This document shows positions 17,479 to 25,945 of a stretch of 58,289 bases of DNA, piece by piece. The stretch lies in NCBI GenBank assembly GCA_027618835.1, contig JAQCHZ010000017.1, positions 1 to 58,289 on the forward strand, given 5' to 3'. Made by a program: the position numbers and the translations under genes. This stretch comes from Chloroflexota bacterium. Its GTDB lineage: Bacteria; Chloroflexota; Dehalococcoidia; Lucifugimonadales; Lucifugimonadaceae. Under the pieces are notes generated by a model, which did no database searches, was not told the DNA's origin, and saw only the letters and a list, made by a program, of their open reading frames with translations. Within the stretch, counting starts at the first letter, position 1; each line of letters opens with the position of its first letter.

Positions 17479-17521
17479 AAAACGGCTCCGTTGAAATTCT
17501 TGAATTTCTCGGAGCCGTTTT
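17479..17521. terminator. Bidirectional intrinsic terminator after hflC
   Basis: AAAACGGCTCCG (17479-17490) pairs perfectly with CGGAGCCGTTTT (17510-17521); GAAATT and AATTTC inside the loop can pair as well. It separates the convergent hflC and HPP genes and ends in T-tracts in both directions. Confidence 0.9.
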
Positions 17522-17525
17522 CGCG

Positions 17526-18095
17526 TTAGATCAGGTTGTGAAGGTGTCGATACAGTGCGATGCGAACTATCGAGATTATTACTGCTGCCGAGCGAATGAA
17601 GATCACAGAATTTATCGGAACTGAAGTTGCGAGTCCGAGTGCGGTTCCTGCGGCAGGGGCGTGTTCAGTGTTGGTTACAGTCATGAATAAGATCACTAGC
17701 GCTAGCGAGGTGCCTTGGAGGGCGTGAATCACGAGCTGATTACCGGCGACAGCGTCGGGCAGTAGCATCATGATGCCAACAGTGCAGAGCGCTGCTGCAA
17801 TGGCTGATACGTGGCCTCCGATGAGTCTGAACGGCTTAGAAGCAACCGAGTGTGGGAGGAAAAACACGGTAGCGACTGAACTCGCAACAGCGGCGACAAC
17901 TGCTCCGTTGGTGAGAGCGTCTTCCGCAATGAGGATGCCGACGAGCACGACGCCTGCGAGAATCGACTGAACTAGGTAGATTCGAGGCCTATAAACGAAT
18001 TTCGCATCGATCCACCTGAGCATCGGGTGGTGTCGAAGGCTACGGAGCTTAGAGTGAGATTGCGTGTTTGTTGACCGGGCGGGTTCTGAGGGCAT
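17526..18095 (-). CDS. HPP-family membrane protein
   Basis: A 189-residue protein with a hydrophilic N-terminus and about four to five membrane helices. The motif FLPHSVASKPFRLIGGHVSAIAAAL near residue 80 matches the HPP family's conserved pattern of a Pro-containing segment followed by a phosphate/nitrite-binding-like GGH. Cyanobacterial and plant members have been linked to nitrite transport; no nitrogen gene is nearby here, so the role is open. It is transcribed divergently from the TetR-family regulator and could share the regulator's control region. Confidence 0.75.
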   Translation of the reverse strand: MPSEPARSTNTQSHSKLRSLRHHPMLRWIDAKFVYRPRIYLVQSILAGVVLVGILIAEDALTNGAVVAAVASSVATVFFLPHSVASKPFRLIGGHVSAIAAALCTVGIMMLLPDAVAGNQLVIHALQGTSLALVILFMTVTNTEHAPAAGTALGLATSVPINSVIFIRSAAVIISIVRIALYRHLHNLI

Positions 18096-18286
18096 CGTCT
18101 ACCTATTAGGCGTGAAATTGTTCAAATCTGAAGCTATCACCCGAAACTTCATGCTGCACACATCGCTTCACTGTAATTCGACTGAAATACTTGTTTGCAA
18201 CACTAATATGACAGTTGGTAGTTGCGAAGTATGTGAGCGATCACTAACATGGTAATTATCAACTACAGGTTGAGTATTTTTCACTA

Positions 18287-18931
18287 ATGGCAACACGTAT
18301 GCGTCTAGATCATCAAACACGGCAACATCAGATTGTCGAAGCTGCTCGCGATTTGATCGCAAGCGGGGGTGTTTATGCGCTGACTATTAGGGGCATCGCT
18401 TCTAAAGTTGGCGTTACGGAAGCGGCCATTTACAGGCACGTGGTTTCGAAGGAAGAAGTGATTCTGCTTCTTATTCAAGAAGTAGAAGAATCACTCTTTC
18501 AGGCCATTTCGAGAGCGACACGATCAGATAGGCATGCGCTTGATCGATTGGAGCACATGCTTCAGCTTCACGTTTCGTACGTTGAGCTTAGGCAGGGTAT
18601 TTCATTCGTAGTTATTACTCAGGCAGCTCAGTTTGAAGAGCCAAAAGTACGTTCCGCTGGACGACGATTGGTGGAAAAATACTTGTCACTCGTATCAGAG
18701 ATTATTTCTCAAGGTATCGAGAGGGATGAGATCGATAAATCGGTTGAGTCAGATGCGGCAGCGATGATGTTTTTCGGTATGATCCAGTCAGCAGTGACAA
18801 GGTGGTTGTTCGACCCTTCGACACACCCACTTGGCGAGAAGGCAGTTTCGATGTGGAAGTTGTTTAGAACTTCCCTGGAGTTCTCAGATGAGGATGCAGA
18901 TTTGCATCTTAGCCAGAACGTAAGGAGCTGA
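18287..18931 (+). CDS. TetR/AcrR-family transcriptional regulator
   Basis: A 214-residue repressor-type regulator with the standard N-terminal helix-turn-helix: RQHQIVEAARDLIASGG, then LTIRGIASKVGVTEAAIYRHVVSKEEVILLLIQ with the recognition helix near residue 45. The helical C-terminal part should bind an effector and dimerise. Its TGA is followed directly by the ATG of the kinase-like gene, with AAGGAG in its own last codons, so the pair is translated as a unit. The divergent spacer to the HPP gene contains an inverted pair GTAGTTG / CAACTAC near 18222 and 18262, a possible operator. Ligand unknown. Confidence 0.92.
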   Translation: MATRMRLDHQTRQHQIVEAARDLIASGGVYALTIRGIASKVGVTEAAIYRHVVSKEEVILLLIQEVEESLFQAISRATRSDRHALDRLEHMLQLHVSYVELRQGISFVVITQAAQFEEPKVRSAGRRLVEKYLSLVSEIISQGIERDEIDKSVESDAAAMMFFGMIQSAVTRWLFDPSTHPLGEKAVSMWKLFRTSLEFSDEDADLHLSQNVRS

Positions 18932-19591
18932 ATGTCAGTAATAACGATTGATGGACAGATTGGCGCTGGCGGCCCTGAATTGGGTAAGCGAGTGGCACGA
19001 ATGTTTGATTTCGACTACGTCGACCGGATTGCATTGCCTCGTTCAATTTCTGACGCCAGAGCGAAGGCACCTGTTGGAATGACTGACCGATTCTGGGCAG
19101 TTGTCGAACGTGCAGTTTCAGGATTTGCACTCGGTAACGCAGCTGGGGACCCTTTCTTCAATATTCCGGAGTCTCTACTACTTCCGCTGACATGGGATAG
19201 TGATGGTCCTGCTGAAAAGCATTCGCAAATTGCAGGTTCAAGCAACGTCGACAATTTGTTTGATCTCGGGAACACAGTGCTTGTGCATCGAGCGGGCTGT
19301 GTCGAGGCGGGCGACCGATCGGCTTTGAAGGTCGGGCTATTTGCTTCTTGGGAAGATAGAGTCGAGCGCATTATGAAGCGTGAAGGCTTGAAGTCAGTAT
19401 CAGACGCCAAGAACACTATTGATCGTCGCGAGAAGCTCCAGCGAGAGTATTTCGGTGACGTTTATGGCGTACAGCCCGAAGACCCTAGCCTGTACGACAT
19501 TGTTGTCGATACAAGTTCGGAAAACATTCCGGTTGCGTCGATAAAAGTCGCACGGTTTGCTCGTCAGAGTCTCGCACTACAAACTGCGTAA
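18932..19591 (+). CDS. Cytidylate kinase-like P-loop protein
   Basis: A 219-residue cytoplasmic P-loop protein of the cytidylate-kinase-like family. The N-terminus VITIDGQIGAGGPELGKRVARMF is a variant Walker A. FDFDYVDRIALPRSISDARAK follows as in Cmk-like proteins, and the C-terminal part has a lid-like stretch (SWEDRVERIMKREGLKSVSDAKNTIDRREKLQREYF) with basic residues. It differs from true Cmk in having a two-glycine loop GAGG in place of GSGKGT, so nucleotide monophosphate kinase activity is uncertain. It is co-translated with a TetR-type regulator. Confidence 0.8.
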   Translation: MSVITIDGQIGAGGPELGKRVARMFDFDYVDRIALPRSISDARAKAPVGMTDRFWAVVERAVSGFALGNAAGDPFFNIPESLLLPLTWDSDGPAEKHSQIAGSSNVDNLFDLGNTVLVHRAGCVEAGDRSALKVGLFASWEDRVERIMKREGLKSVSDAKNTIDRREKLQREYFGDVYGVQPEDPSLYDIVVDTSSENIPVASIKVARFARQSLALQTA

Positions 19592-19736
19592 TATTTCGTC
19601 AGCAGAGTTTTGTTTGGCTTTCACGCTGGATTCACGCGTATAGAGTTATAGTGAACTCGACAGTATCGGACTCGAATTTCCAGTTGATATTTTTGATTCG
19701 GGTTCAAAATCTTAATCACGAAGTAAAAGTGAATTA

Positions 19737-20198
19737 ATGCTAACTACGCTAGCGACCGAAATAATGTCGACTCCAGTAATAACTATTACGGCCGACAAGC
19801 CTGTTTCTGAGGCAGCGCGGATAATGCTCGATAAGAACGTTGGATCACTTGTCGTTGTCGATGAGAGTGGGCAGTTCGTGGGTCTGATGTCGGAATCTAA
19901 GTTCTTGCCAGAAGAAACTGTTCTTCCCTATCTTCGGCAGTCGGTATTGCGAATACTCGGAAGTGAGTTAGGCGACCCAGAGAACATCGAAGAGGTTATC
20001 GAGAACACTCGGAATACGCTGGTTGGCGATTCAATGCGGAAGGATGCTCCGACCGTTTCACCTGATACGCACCTTGGTGAAATTGCGAAACTTATGGTCG
20101 AAGGTGAATCGCACCATCTGCCTGTCCTCCTAGAGAACAAACCTGTTGGCATGATCTCAAGGCACGATCTGCTTACGCTTTTCGCCTCGTCCGACTAG
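19737..20198 (+). CDS. CBS-domain pair protein
   Basis: A 153-residue cytoplasmic protein made of two CBS motifs, the pair forming one nucleotide-binding Bateman module. CBS1 is IMSTPVITITADKPVSEAARIMLDKNVGSLVVVDESGQFVGLMSESK; CBS2 is SMRKDAPTVSPDTHLGEIAKLMVEGESHHLPVLLENKPVGMISRHDLL. A helical insert of about 40 residues lies between. Such stand-alone proteins usually sense AMP, ATP or a related ligand and regulate partners. No partner is obvious: it is convergent with the nucleotidyltransferase gene and separate from the kinase-like gene by 145 bases. Confidence 0.9.
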   Translation: MLTTLATEIMSTPVITITADKPVSEAARIMLDKNVGSLVVVDESGQFVGLMSESKFLPEETVLPYLRQSVLRILGSELGDPENIEEVIENTRNTLVGDSMRKDAPTVSPDTHLGEIAKLMVEGESHHLPVLLENKPVGMISRHDLLTLFASSD

Positions 20199-20204
20199 AG
20201 AATC

Positions 20205-20226
20205 AGCCGGATTTTAAATCCCGGCT
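20205..20226. terminator. Possible short bidirectional terminator
   Basis: AGCCGG and CCGGCT flank an AT-rich palindromic core (ATTTTAAAT), giving a near-perfect hairpin with one bulge between two convergent genes. It overlaps the stop codon of the leftward nucleotidyltransferase. There is no T-run after the stem, so the call is weak. Confidence 0.35.
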
Positions 20227-20933
20227 AGGGTTACTCGACCCTCGTTGATAAGCGCTGTGATTTCCGTCACGTCTTTGGGACTTTCGATGCTCATCCACGT
20301 CATATCTGAGTGATATGCCGAGAGCCTGCCCTCTTTTGCAAGGTCTTGGAATGTTGAGGTTTCGTGGTCGCCAATGTCAGGCAGTAGCGATTCGATATTG
20401 CGATCGAACAGGTAGACACCCGCATTGATCCAGAACGGTAAACTTCCCTTTTCGATGAAATTTGTCACAACGTTTTTATCGTTCGATTCCACCACGCCGT
20501 ACTGGCTTGGGTACGGAACCAGCATCATCGTTCCTACAGCACCAGACTCTTCGTGTAGTTTTGCGATTGGGTCCAGTGGTTGGTTCGTGATGATGTCGCC
20601 GTTGGCTACGAGCACGTTCTCGGCATCCTGAGGTACGAACGAAAGGCCTTGTTTGATAGCCCCTCCACGTCCGAGTGGCGATTTCTCCATCGAATAGTGC
20701 GCTGTTATTCCGTGTTCAGATCCATCGCCGAAGTAGTCCTGAATCATTCCGCCCATGCAGCCGGTCAGGAACACGACATCGGTGACTCCTTGAGCCCGCA
20801 TCCAATCAACCTGGTAGCCGATGATTGGTTTTCCGTTGATTTCGACCATTGGTTTTGGTCGGTTATCGGTAAGTGGACGAAGTCGTTCGCCTCGCCCTCC
20901 GGCGATGCTTAGCGCAAAGAAACGATCAGACAT
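20214..20933 (-). CDS. Sugar-phosphate nucleotidyltransferase
   Basis: A 239-residue NTP-transferase-fold enzyme that should join a sugar 1-phosphate to a nucleoside triphosphate. It shows ALSIAGGRGERLRPLTDNRPKPMVEINGKPIIGYQVDWM at the N-terminus (nucleotide-binding G-G-x-G-x-R-L and the catalytic Lys of KPM), NVLVANGDIITN as the metal Asp region, and FWINAGVYLFDRNIESLLP for sugar binding. There is no C-terminal left-handed beta-helix, so it is the short form seen in ManC/RmlA/HddC-type enzymes. It stands alone, with no sugar pathway genes nearby to set specificity; mannose- or glycero-manno-heptose-type substrates are possible. Confidence 0.88.
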   Translation of the reverse strand: MSDRFFALSIAGGRGERLRPLTDNRPKPMVEINGKPIIGYQVDWMRAQGVTDVVFLTGCMGGMIQDYFGDGSEHGITAHYSMEKSPLGRGGAIKQGLSFVPQDAENVLVANGDIITNQPLDPIAKLHEESGAVGTMMLVPYPSQYGVVESNDKNVVTNFIEKGSLPFWINAGVYLFDRNIESLLPDIGDHETSTFQDLAKEGRLSAYHSDMTWMSIESPKDVTEITALINEGRVTLAGI

Positions 20934-21044
20934 ATGGTCCCTTCAGGTCGATTTACGATCCGATGTGTGGGGGAAGGTTACCAGTAGCTCTAAGTTAGTT
21001 CGAGATGTGAACGAGTACGACGTTCAGTGAAGTTGACGGACTAT

Positions 21045-23219
21045 CTAGATGATCGAATCGACTATTCGTCCTAGGAGGCCCTGCATCGATCGTCGGTCTT
21101 CGATCTGTTCTTCGGAGTCTAACGCGCCGCGTGACGAATAGATACCCGGCGACTGCACAACTACGAGGTCGAGGCTTGGGCAGACCCAGATGTGCTGATT
21201 TCCGGCTCCGCTAGCGGCGAACGAGTCTTTGGGAAGATCGGGCCAAATTTGCCCTTGATCGTTGCACCAAAATCCGAGACCGTACACGTGTCGGTCAGCG
21301 GGCTCATTTTCGAGTATTTCGTCGGAAACTTTTGTGGCTTTGTCGATCCATTCAGCTGGAATAACCTGGGTTCCGTTCCAGTTTCCTCTGTTCAGCCAAA
21401 GCCAACCCATTCGAGCCATGTCTCGCAGGGTCATCTGGTACGAAGTCATGTACCCGAATACACCGAGTTTCGCTTCGGCGTGTATTTCAAAATTGCCGTA
21501 CATCCACGACCAGCTGCCGTCGATGACATCTCGGATTTTCCACTCGGTAAGAGTTCCGAATCCGGCTCCCTGCTCAGGCTTTGAAGTCTTGTAAAGGCTG
21601 TATGCCGATGCGATGGCGTGTGTGAGGATGTTCATACCGAAGGTTTGGTAGTTGAAAACCTTTCCTGGAGCTTCATCAGGTTTCATAAATCCAGAGGTAT
21701 TGCCGATCAGCTGTTTGAAAGTGATTCCTTTGTTTTCAGGAAACGCGTAGCGACCTTCTTTGGGACCTTCTCCTGGTGCGACATCGAGCATCTCAGGGTA
21801 GTAGTCGGCGACGCGGTCGTTTTCTGACTTGATCACACCTTCTTGAATGGCAATTCCGAGAACGGATGAGAAGGTCGATTTCGAAGCCGAAGCCTGATGA
21901 ACTTTAGCAATTGGATCGGATCGGAAAATCCACTCGGCAGCAATCTTCCCATGACGGGCTATAAGGATTCGATACGGCTGATCTACTGCTATTTCAGCTT
22001 GATACCGCCCTGCTTCGGCTAATTTCGTTCTATCGAATCCTAGATCTTGAGGTTCGGCTTCTTCCCAGTTTTTTCCGGGCCAAACACGCGTGGTGTAGGT
22101 CTGAGGTATTTGTGATTGGCTGACGCTGACAGCTTGATCCAAATCACCAGCACCCAACGATTTGCGCACCGCCATCGACATATCGTGAAGGCGCATTTTA
22201 TTTGGCAATTCGAGCTGGAAGCGGTTCGTTATGTAGGCGACTGATATATCGTCGGTTAAGCTCGCCCATCCAGTGCAAGTGCCCATGCCACCGTGACCGA
22301 CGGTAGTTGAGTTGTCGCTGCTTGCGTACTGATTTGGTGGCGTGGACGGCAGCCGTACTCCGAGACCAACTCGTGAGTGGTTTCCTGATGCTTCGTCTGC
22401 GCCTTCTGCATGAAGCGAAGCGACATCAGCGATCACTTCTTCAGGTAGCCATGGAATGCCGTTCAACTTGCCTTTGCCTGATATCGCTGAGTAGAACTTT
22501 GCGACATCGCTCGCAGTTGTGATCATCGATCCGGCAGGCATCGTTATTTGAGCCCTTGCCAATGCATTCATCTGAGCGACGGTCGTCGTGTCAGGCCATT
22601 CGTCACTGGCGTCGATCGGTACAAGTCGTCCGAACTCAGACTGGTCGATGCTGAAAGTTGTGTTCTTCAGCCCAAGTGGCAACGCGACTTCACGGGCGAA
22701 GGCTTCATCGAACGTTAGCCCCGAAATACGAGCAGCGATTTCACCGACAATCCAGCCAAAAGTACGCGAGTGGTAGCGGACTGTTTCGCCGGGTACGGTC
22801 AGGGGACTCATGTCTTCGATGTGAGATATCACTCGGCCCCAATCGTTGTAGTCGTTGGGTGGAATTGTCTCGTTGGAGGCGAGGCCTGCGGAGTGAGACA
22901 AGACATGCCCGATAGTTACTGACGATTTGCCTCGTGTTCCAAACTCAGGCCAAATCTCGGCGACCGGGGTGTCCCAGTCGAAGTGACCACGTGCTTTGTA
23001 TCGCCACAGCACTGCAGCCGCGAGTGGCTTGCCCATCGAGAACACACGAAACAAAGGTGAGGCGTGTGCAGCGCCACGAGTGAGGTCGACAACTTGTTTG
23101 CCGTCTTTGAACACTGCAAGAGTGGCCGCTGAATGTAGGCCGTCTACGAACTGTCGATTGAACTCACCGGCAATCATGTTTGGAGTGGGTACGTCAGATT
23201 GGGAGATGTGCTGTGTCAT
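21045..23219 (-). CDS. Tandem serine beta-lactamase-like hydrolase (two class C-type domains)
   Basis: A 724-residue protein that joins two complete beta-lactamase/transpeptidase-fold hydrolases end to end; typical family members have only one. Domain 1 (about 1-370) has the catalytic SMGK at 61-64 (VFSMGKPLAA) and a YHS at 149-151 in place of YxN. Domain 2 (about 371-724) has SASK at 444-447 and YQT at 524-526. Both thus keep the Ser-x-x-Lys pair and the Tyr, so both may be active, with the esterase-like Tyr variants pointing to esterase or amidase activity more than beta-lactamase activity. There is no signal peptide, so it is likely cytoplasmic. It stands alone. Confidence 0.9.
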   Translation of the reverse strand: MTQHISQSDVPTPNMIAGEFNRQFVDGLHSAATLAVFKDGKQVVDLTRGAAHASPLFRVFSMGKPLAAAVLWRYKARGHFDWDTPVAEIWPEFGTRGKSSVTIGHVLSHSAGLASNETIPPNDYNDWGRVISHIEDMSPLTVPGETVRYHSRTFGWIVGEIAARISGLTFDEAFAREVALPLGLKNTTFSIDQSEFGRLVPIDASDEWPDTTTVAQMNALARAQITMPAGSMITTASDVAKFYSAISGKGKLNGIPWLPEEVIADVASLHAEGADEASGNHSRVGLGVRLPSTPPNQYASSDNSTTVGHGGMGTCTGWASLTDDISVAYITNRFQLELPNKMRLHDMSMAVRKSLGAGDLDQAVSVSQSQIPQTYTTRVWPGKNWEEAEPQDLGFDRTKLAEAGRYQAEIAVDQPYRILIARHGKIAAEWIFRSDPIAKVHQASASKSTFSSVLGIAIQEGVIKSENDRVADYYPEMLDVAPGEGPKEGRYAFPENKGITFKQLIGNTSGFMKPDEAPGKVFNYQTFGMNILTHAIASAYSLYKTSKPEQGAGFGTLTEWKIRDVIDGSWSWMYGNFEIHAEAKLGVFGYMTSYQMTLRDMARMGWLWLNRGNWNGTQVIPAEWIDKATKVSDEILENEPADRHVYGLGFWCNDQGQIWPDLPKDSFAASGAGNQHIWVCPSLDLVVVQSPGIYSSRGALDSEEQIEDRRSMQGLLGRIVDSII

Positions 23220-23565
23220 GTTGAGTGGGATAGTGACGTACTTGGCGAGGTGTTGTAAACGAAACAGGATAATCTTCGTCTAATCACAGCGGTGTCGCAA
23301 TTGGCACGTCGTGAAGAGTGATCGGATAGAGAAGCGGTTAGTGATGCCAGGCAGGGGAAGCACCGCCGCAGATCGTGCCTAAGAATTTAGGCGCTTGTCT
23401 CGAAGTGCAGACTAAGGTCATGTTACAGAGCGGTATTCCTTGGAAAGTGATCGAGGAAAAACGACAATTCGTGAGCCGTCTGCGTGGTACAGTGGCGGAC
23501 TTAGCGTGTGATCGGAATGTCTCGGGTTTCTTTCATGCCCGCGATGAACACCTTTTTGCCCATTA
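23220..23565. other. Spacer before the orphan molybdenum hydroxylase gene
   Basis: A 346-base stretch between divergent genes. It includes a small perfect hairpin (GCCTAA/TTAGGC at 23377-23392) and a 63-codon open frame, starting GTG at 23375, whose stop overlaps the next gene's GTG. That product resembles nothing known and has no ribosome site, so I do not call it. The region should contain the promoters of both flanking genes. Confidence 0.4.
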
Positions 23566-25875
23566 GTGAGACTTTTTGTGACTATTGAAACAAGAGCAAA
23601 CGCCGACGGACTAGATTTCAAACAATTCGGAAAGCGATACCGAAAAGTTGATGGTGACGAGAAGGTAACTGGGCAGGCAGTGTTCGGTGCCGACTTCACA
23701 GCGCAGGGATCGCTGTTCGCCAAGTTCGTACGAAGTCCTCATGCACACGCCCGCATCGTATCTATCGATACTTCGGCTGCTGAAGCGTTGCCGGGAGTAG
23801 AAGCAGTTTGCACCGCCGCCGACTTCCCTTCCGAAGTTTCGGGCGACGTCGATACGGGTGAAGTCGAGATCGGCATTCAGTTCCTCGCGAACCTCATCAT
23901 GGGGCGTAGGAAAGCGTTATTTGAAGGACACCCGGTAGCAGCCGTTGCCGCTACCGATATTCACATTGCTGAAGAAGCGGCACGGCTTGTGAAAGTTGAG
24001 TACGAAGTTCTTCCTGCTGTGACCGACCCTATTGAGGCGATGTCGCAGGATGCGCCGCTTCTCCACGAAGGTCTGATCGCAACATCACTTTCTGGTTCTG
24101 CCGATGCACCGAGCAATATTGCTGGGCACATGGAAGGCGGAAAAGGCGACGTCGAAAAAGGATTTGCTGAATCCGATGTTGTGGTTGAACGAACGTACCG
24201 AACTGCGCTCGTTCATCAGGGCTACCTTGAGCCAGAAGCCGAAACTGTTCACTGGCACGCCGACGGTCGACTGGATGTTTGGGCCAACTCGCAGGGTACG
24301 TTCCCGCTTCGCCAAAATATGTCTAATTTGCTGGGTATTGATGTAAGTAAGATCAAAGTAATCCCGCTCGAAGTTGGTGGAGCGTTTGGTGCAAAGAACA
24401 CTCCTCGGGTCACGCCGGTCGCTGCGATACTTTCGAAAAAGGCAGGCAAGCCGGTAAAAATCGTTCTCACTCGTGAAGAGGTTTTGAAGGCGACTGGTCC
24501 GGCATCGGGTGCGGTTGTAACTGTGAAGATGGGCGCGACCAAGGATGGAGTTCTTAAAGCAGCGCAGTCTCGATTGGTGTTCGGTGCGGGTGGGTTCCCT
24601 GGATCGCCAGTTCTGCGAGGTATGCAGACGATATTCGCTTGCTACCAGCCTGAAAATTCCAAGGTCGATGCGTATGACGTTGTAACCAACGCTCCACGTG
24701 TTGCTGCGTATCGAGCACCGGGTGCAACCGTTGCTACTTTCTGTGGCGAATCGACTCTGGACGATTTGGCTCGTGTCATTGGTATGGATCCGATCGACTT
24801 TCGTATTAAGAACGCTGCGAAGACCGGCGACACCAACGTCGACGATGAGGAATACACACGTATCGGAATCGTCGAAATGCTCGAAGCGGTGAAAGCATCG
24901 GACGAGTACACCCGACCCGTTAAGAAGAGCGAGAACGGCTGGCCGGTAGGGCGTGGAGTCGGAATCGGCTGGTGGCCGTGTGGGATCGAAATTTCAAGCG
25001 CACGTGTCATGGTGAACCACGACGGTGGAGTCGATGTGACGATCGGAGCAGTCGACCTGCACGGCGTTCGCACAGGAACTGCTCAGGTTGCGGCAGAGAC
25101 GCTCGGTATCGAGCCTGAAGAGGTCAACGTCCACACGGCCGATACTGAAGGCATTCCATACACCGGAAATGCAGCAGGTTCTAGAATTACTCGAACCCTG
25201 AGTCAGGCCGTATACAAAGCTGGAACTTCAGTGATTCAGCAGATGAAAGAAAAGATGGCTGACCGATTCGGCGTCGAGGCTGAGTTTGTCGAATACGAAG
25301 ACGGATATTTCTATGCCCGTGATAATCAAGATTCCAAGGTGTCGTTCAAAGATGCTGGATCGGCTGTAACGAAGAACGGATCGAACGTTGTTGCCACTGC
25401 TTCAAACGACCCTGGCATGCGGCCTGCGAACGGCTACGCAATGGCAGTCGCTGATGTCGAAGTCGACCCAGACACTGGCAAGGTTCAGTTGACCGATTTC
25501 ACGCTGTTCCAAGATGTTGGCAAGTGCATCAACCCTACTCAGGTCGAAAGCCAGATGCAGGGTGGCGCTGTGCAGGGCATCGGTTGGGCACTTTCTGAAG
25601 AGTATGTTTACGACGATCAAGGTCTGATGAGAAACGCTTCGTTCCTCGACTACCGGATGCCGACCGCTCTGGATTTGCCGATGATCAATACTGTCATTCT
25701 TGAAACTCCAGCCGATGACGGAGCGTTCGGGATCAGAGGAGTCGGCGAACCACCGATCATTCCTCCGCCAGCTGCTATTGGAAATGCCATTAAAGACGCT
25801 ATCGATGTTCGAATGACGCGGCTGCCGATGAGTCCGCAACGTGTGTTCGAGGCGATGAAAGATTCGTCATCGTAA
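23566..25875 (+). CDS. Xanthine dehydrogenase-family molybdopterin-binding large subunit, orphan
   Basis: A 769-residue molybdenum hydroxylase catalytic subunit, which would hydroxylate a carbon next to nitrogen or carbonyl using water. Visible: domain entry RYRKVDGDEKVTGQAVFGADF, IRSPHAHA-type VRSPHAHARI, the Moco-contacting GGAFGAKNTP, AAYRAPGA, GGAVQGIGWAL, and the catalytic glutamate in GIRGVGEPPIIPPPAA. AYRAPG occupies the place where form I CO dehydrogenases have AYxCSFR, so this is not a CO dehydrogenase. No 2Fe-2S or FAD subunit lies beside it; those encoded at 35-36.7 kb may be shared. Start is GTG 23566 or GTG 23578; neither has a clear ribosome site. Confidence 0.92.
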   Translation: MRLFVTIETRANADGLDFKQFGKRYRKVDGDEKVTGQAVFGADFTAQGSLFAKFVRSPHAHARIVSIDTSAAEALPGVEAVCTAADFPSEVSGDVDTGEVEIGIQFLANLIMGRRKALFEGHPVAAVAATDIHIAEEAARLVKVEYEVLPAVTDPIEAMSQDAPLLHEGLIATSLSGSADAPSNIAGHMEGGKGDVEKGFAESDVVVERTYRTALVHQGYLEPEAETVHWHADGRLDVWANSQGTFPLRQNMSNLLGIDVSKIKVIPLEVGGAFGAKNTPRVTPVAAILSKKAGKPVKIVLTREEVLKATGPASGAVVTVKMGATKDGVLKAAQSRLVFGAGGFPGSPVLRGMQTIFACYQPENSKVDAYDVVTNAPRVAAYRAPGATVATFCGESTLDDLARVIGMDPIDFRIKNAAKTGDTNVDDEEYTRIGIVEMLEAVKASDEYTRPVKKSENGWPVGRGVGIGWWPCGIEISSARVMVNHDGGVDVTIGAVDLHGVRTGTAQVAAETLGIEPEEVNVHTADTEGIPYTGNAAGSRITRTLSQAVYKAGTSVIQQMKEKMADRFGVEAEFVEYEDGYFYARDNQDSKVSFKDAGSAVTKNGSNVVATASNDPGMRPANGYAMAVADVEVDPDTGKVQLTDFTLFQDVGKCINPTQVESQMQGGAVQGIGWALSEEYVYDDQGLMRNASFLDYRMPTALDLPMINTVILETPADDGAFGIRGVGEPPIIPPPAAIGNAIKDAIDVRMTRLPMSPQRVFEAMKDSSS

Positions 25876-25945
25876 GTTGTTGATTGAACCATTTGTAAGC
25901 TCGAATTCGATCTCTTGAGAATAGACATCCAGAGGTAATTGAGTA

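Noticed and set aside
20205-20226. Firm terminator between the CBS and nucleotidyltransferase genes
   Set aside because: Hairpin is bulged and without a T-run, so it is listed only as a weak feature and not as a finding.
23377-23392. Perfect GCCTAA/TTAGGC hairpin as a terminator or riboswitch part
   Set aside because: Only 6 bp, no T-run, and no wider conserved riboswitch signature around it.
23375-23566. 63-residue open frame whose stop overlaps the start of the orphan molybdenum subunit
   Set aside because: No ribosome site, no recognisable pattern and atypical composition; the overlap is tempting but could be chance.
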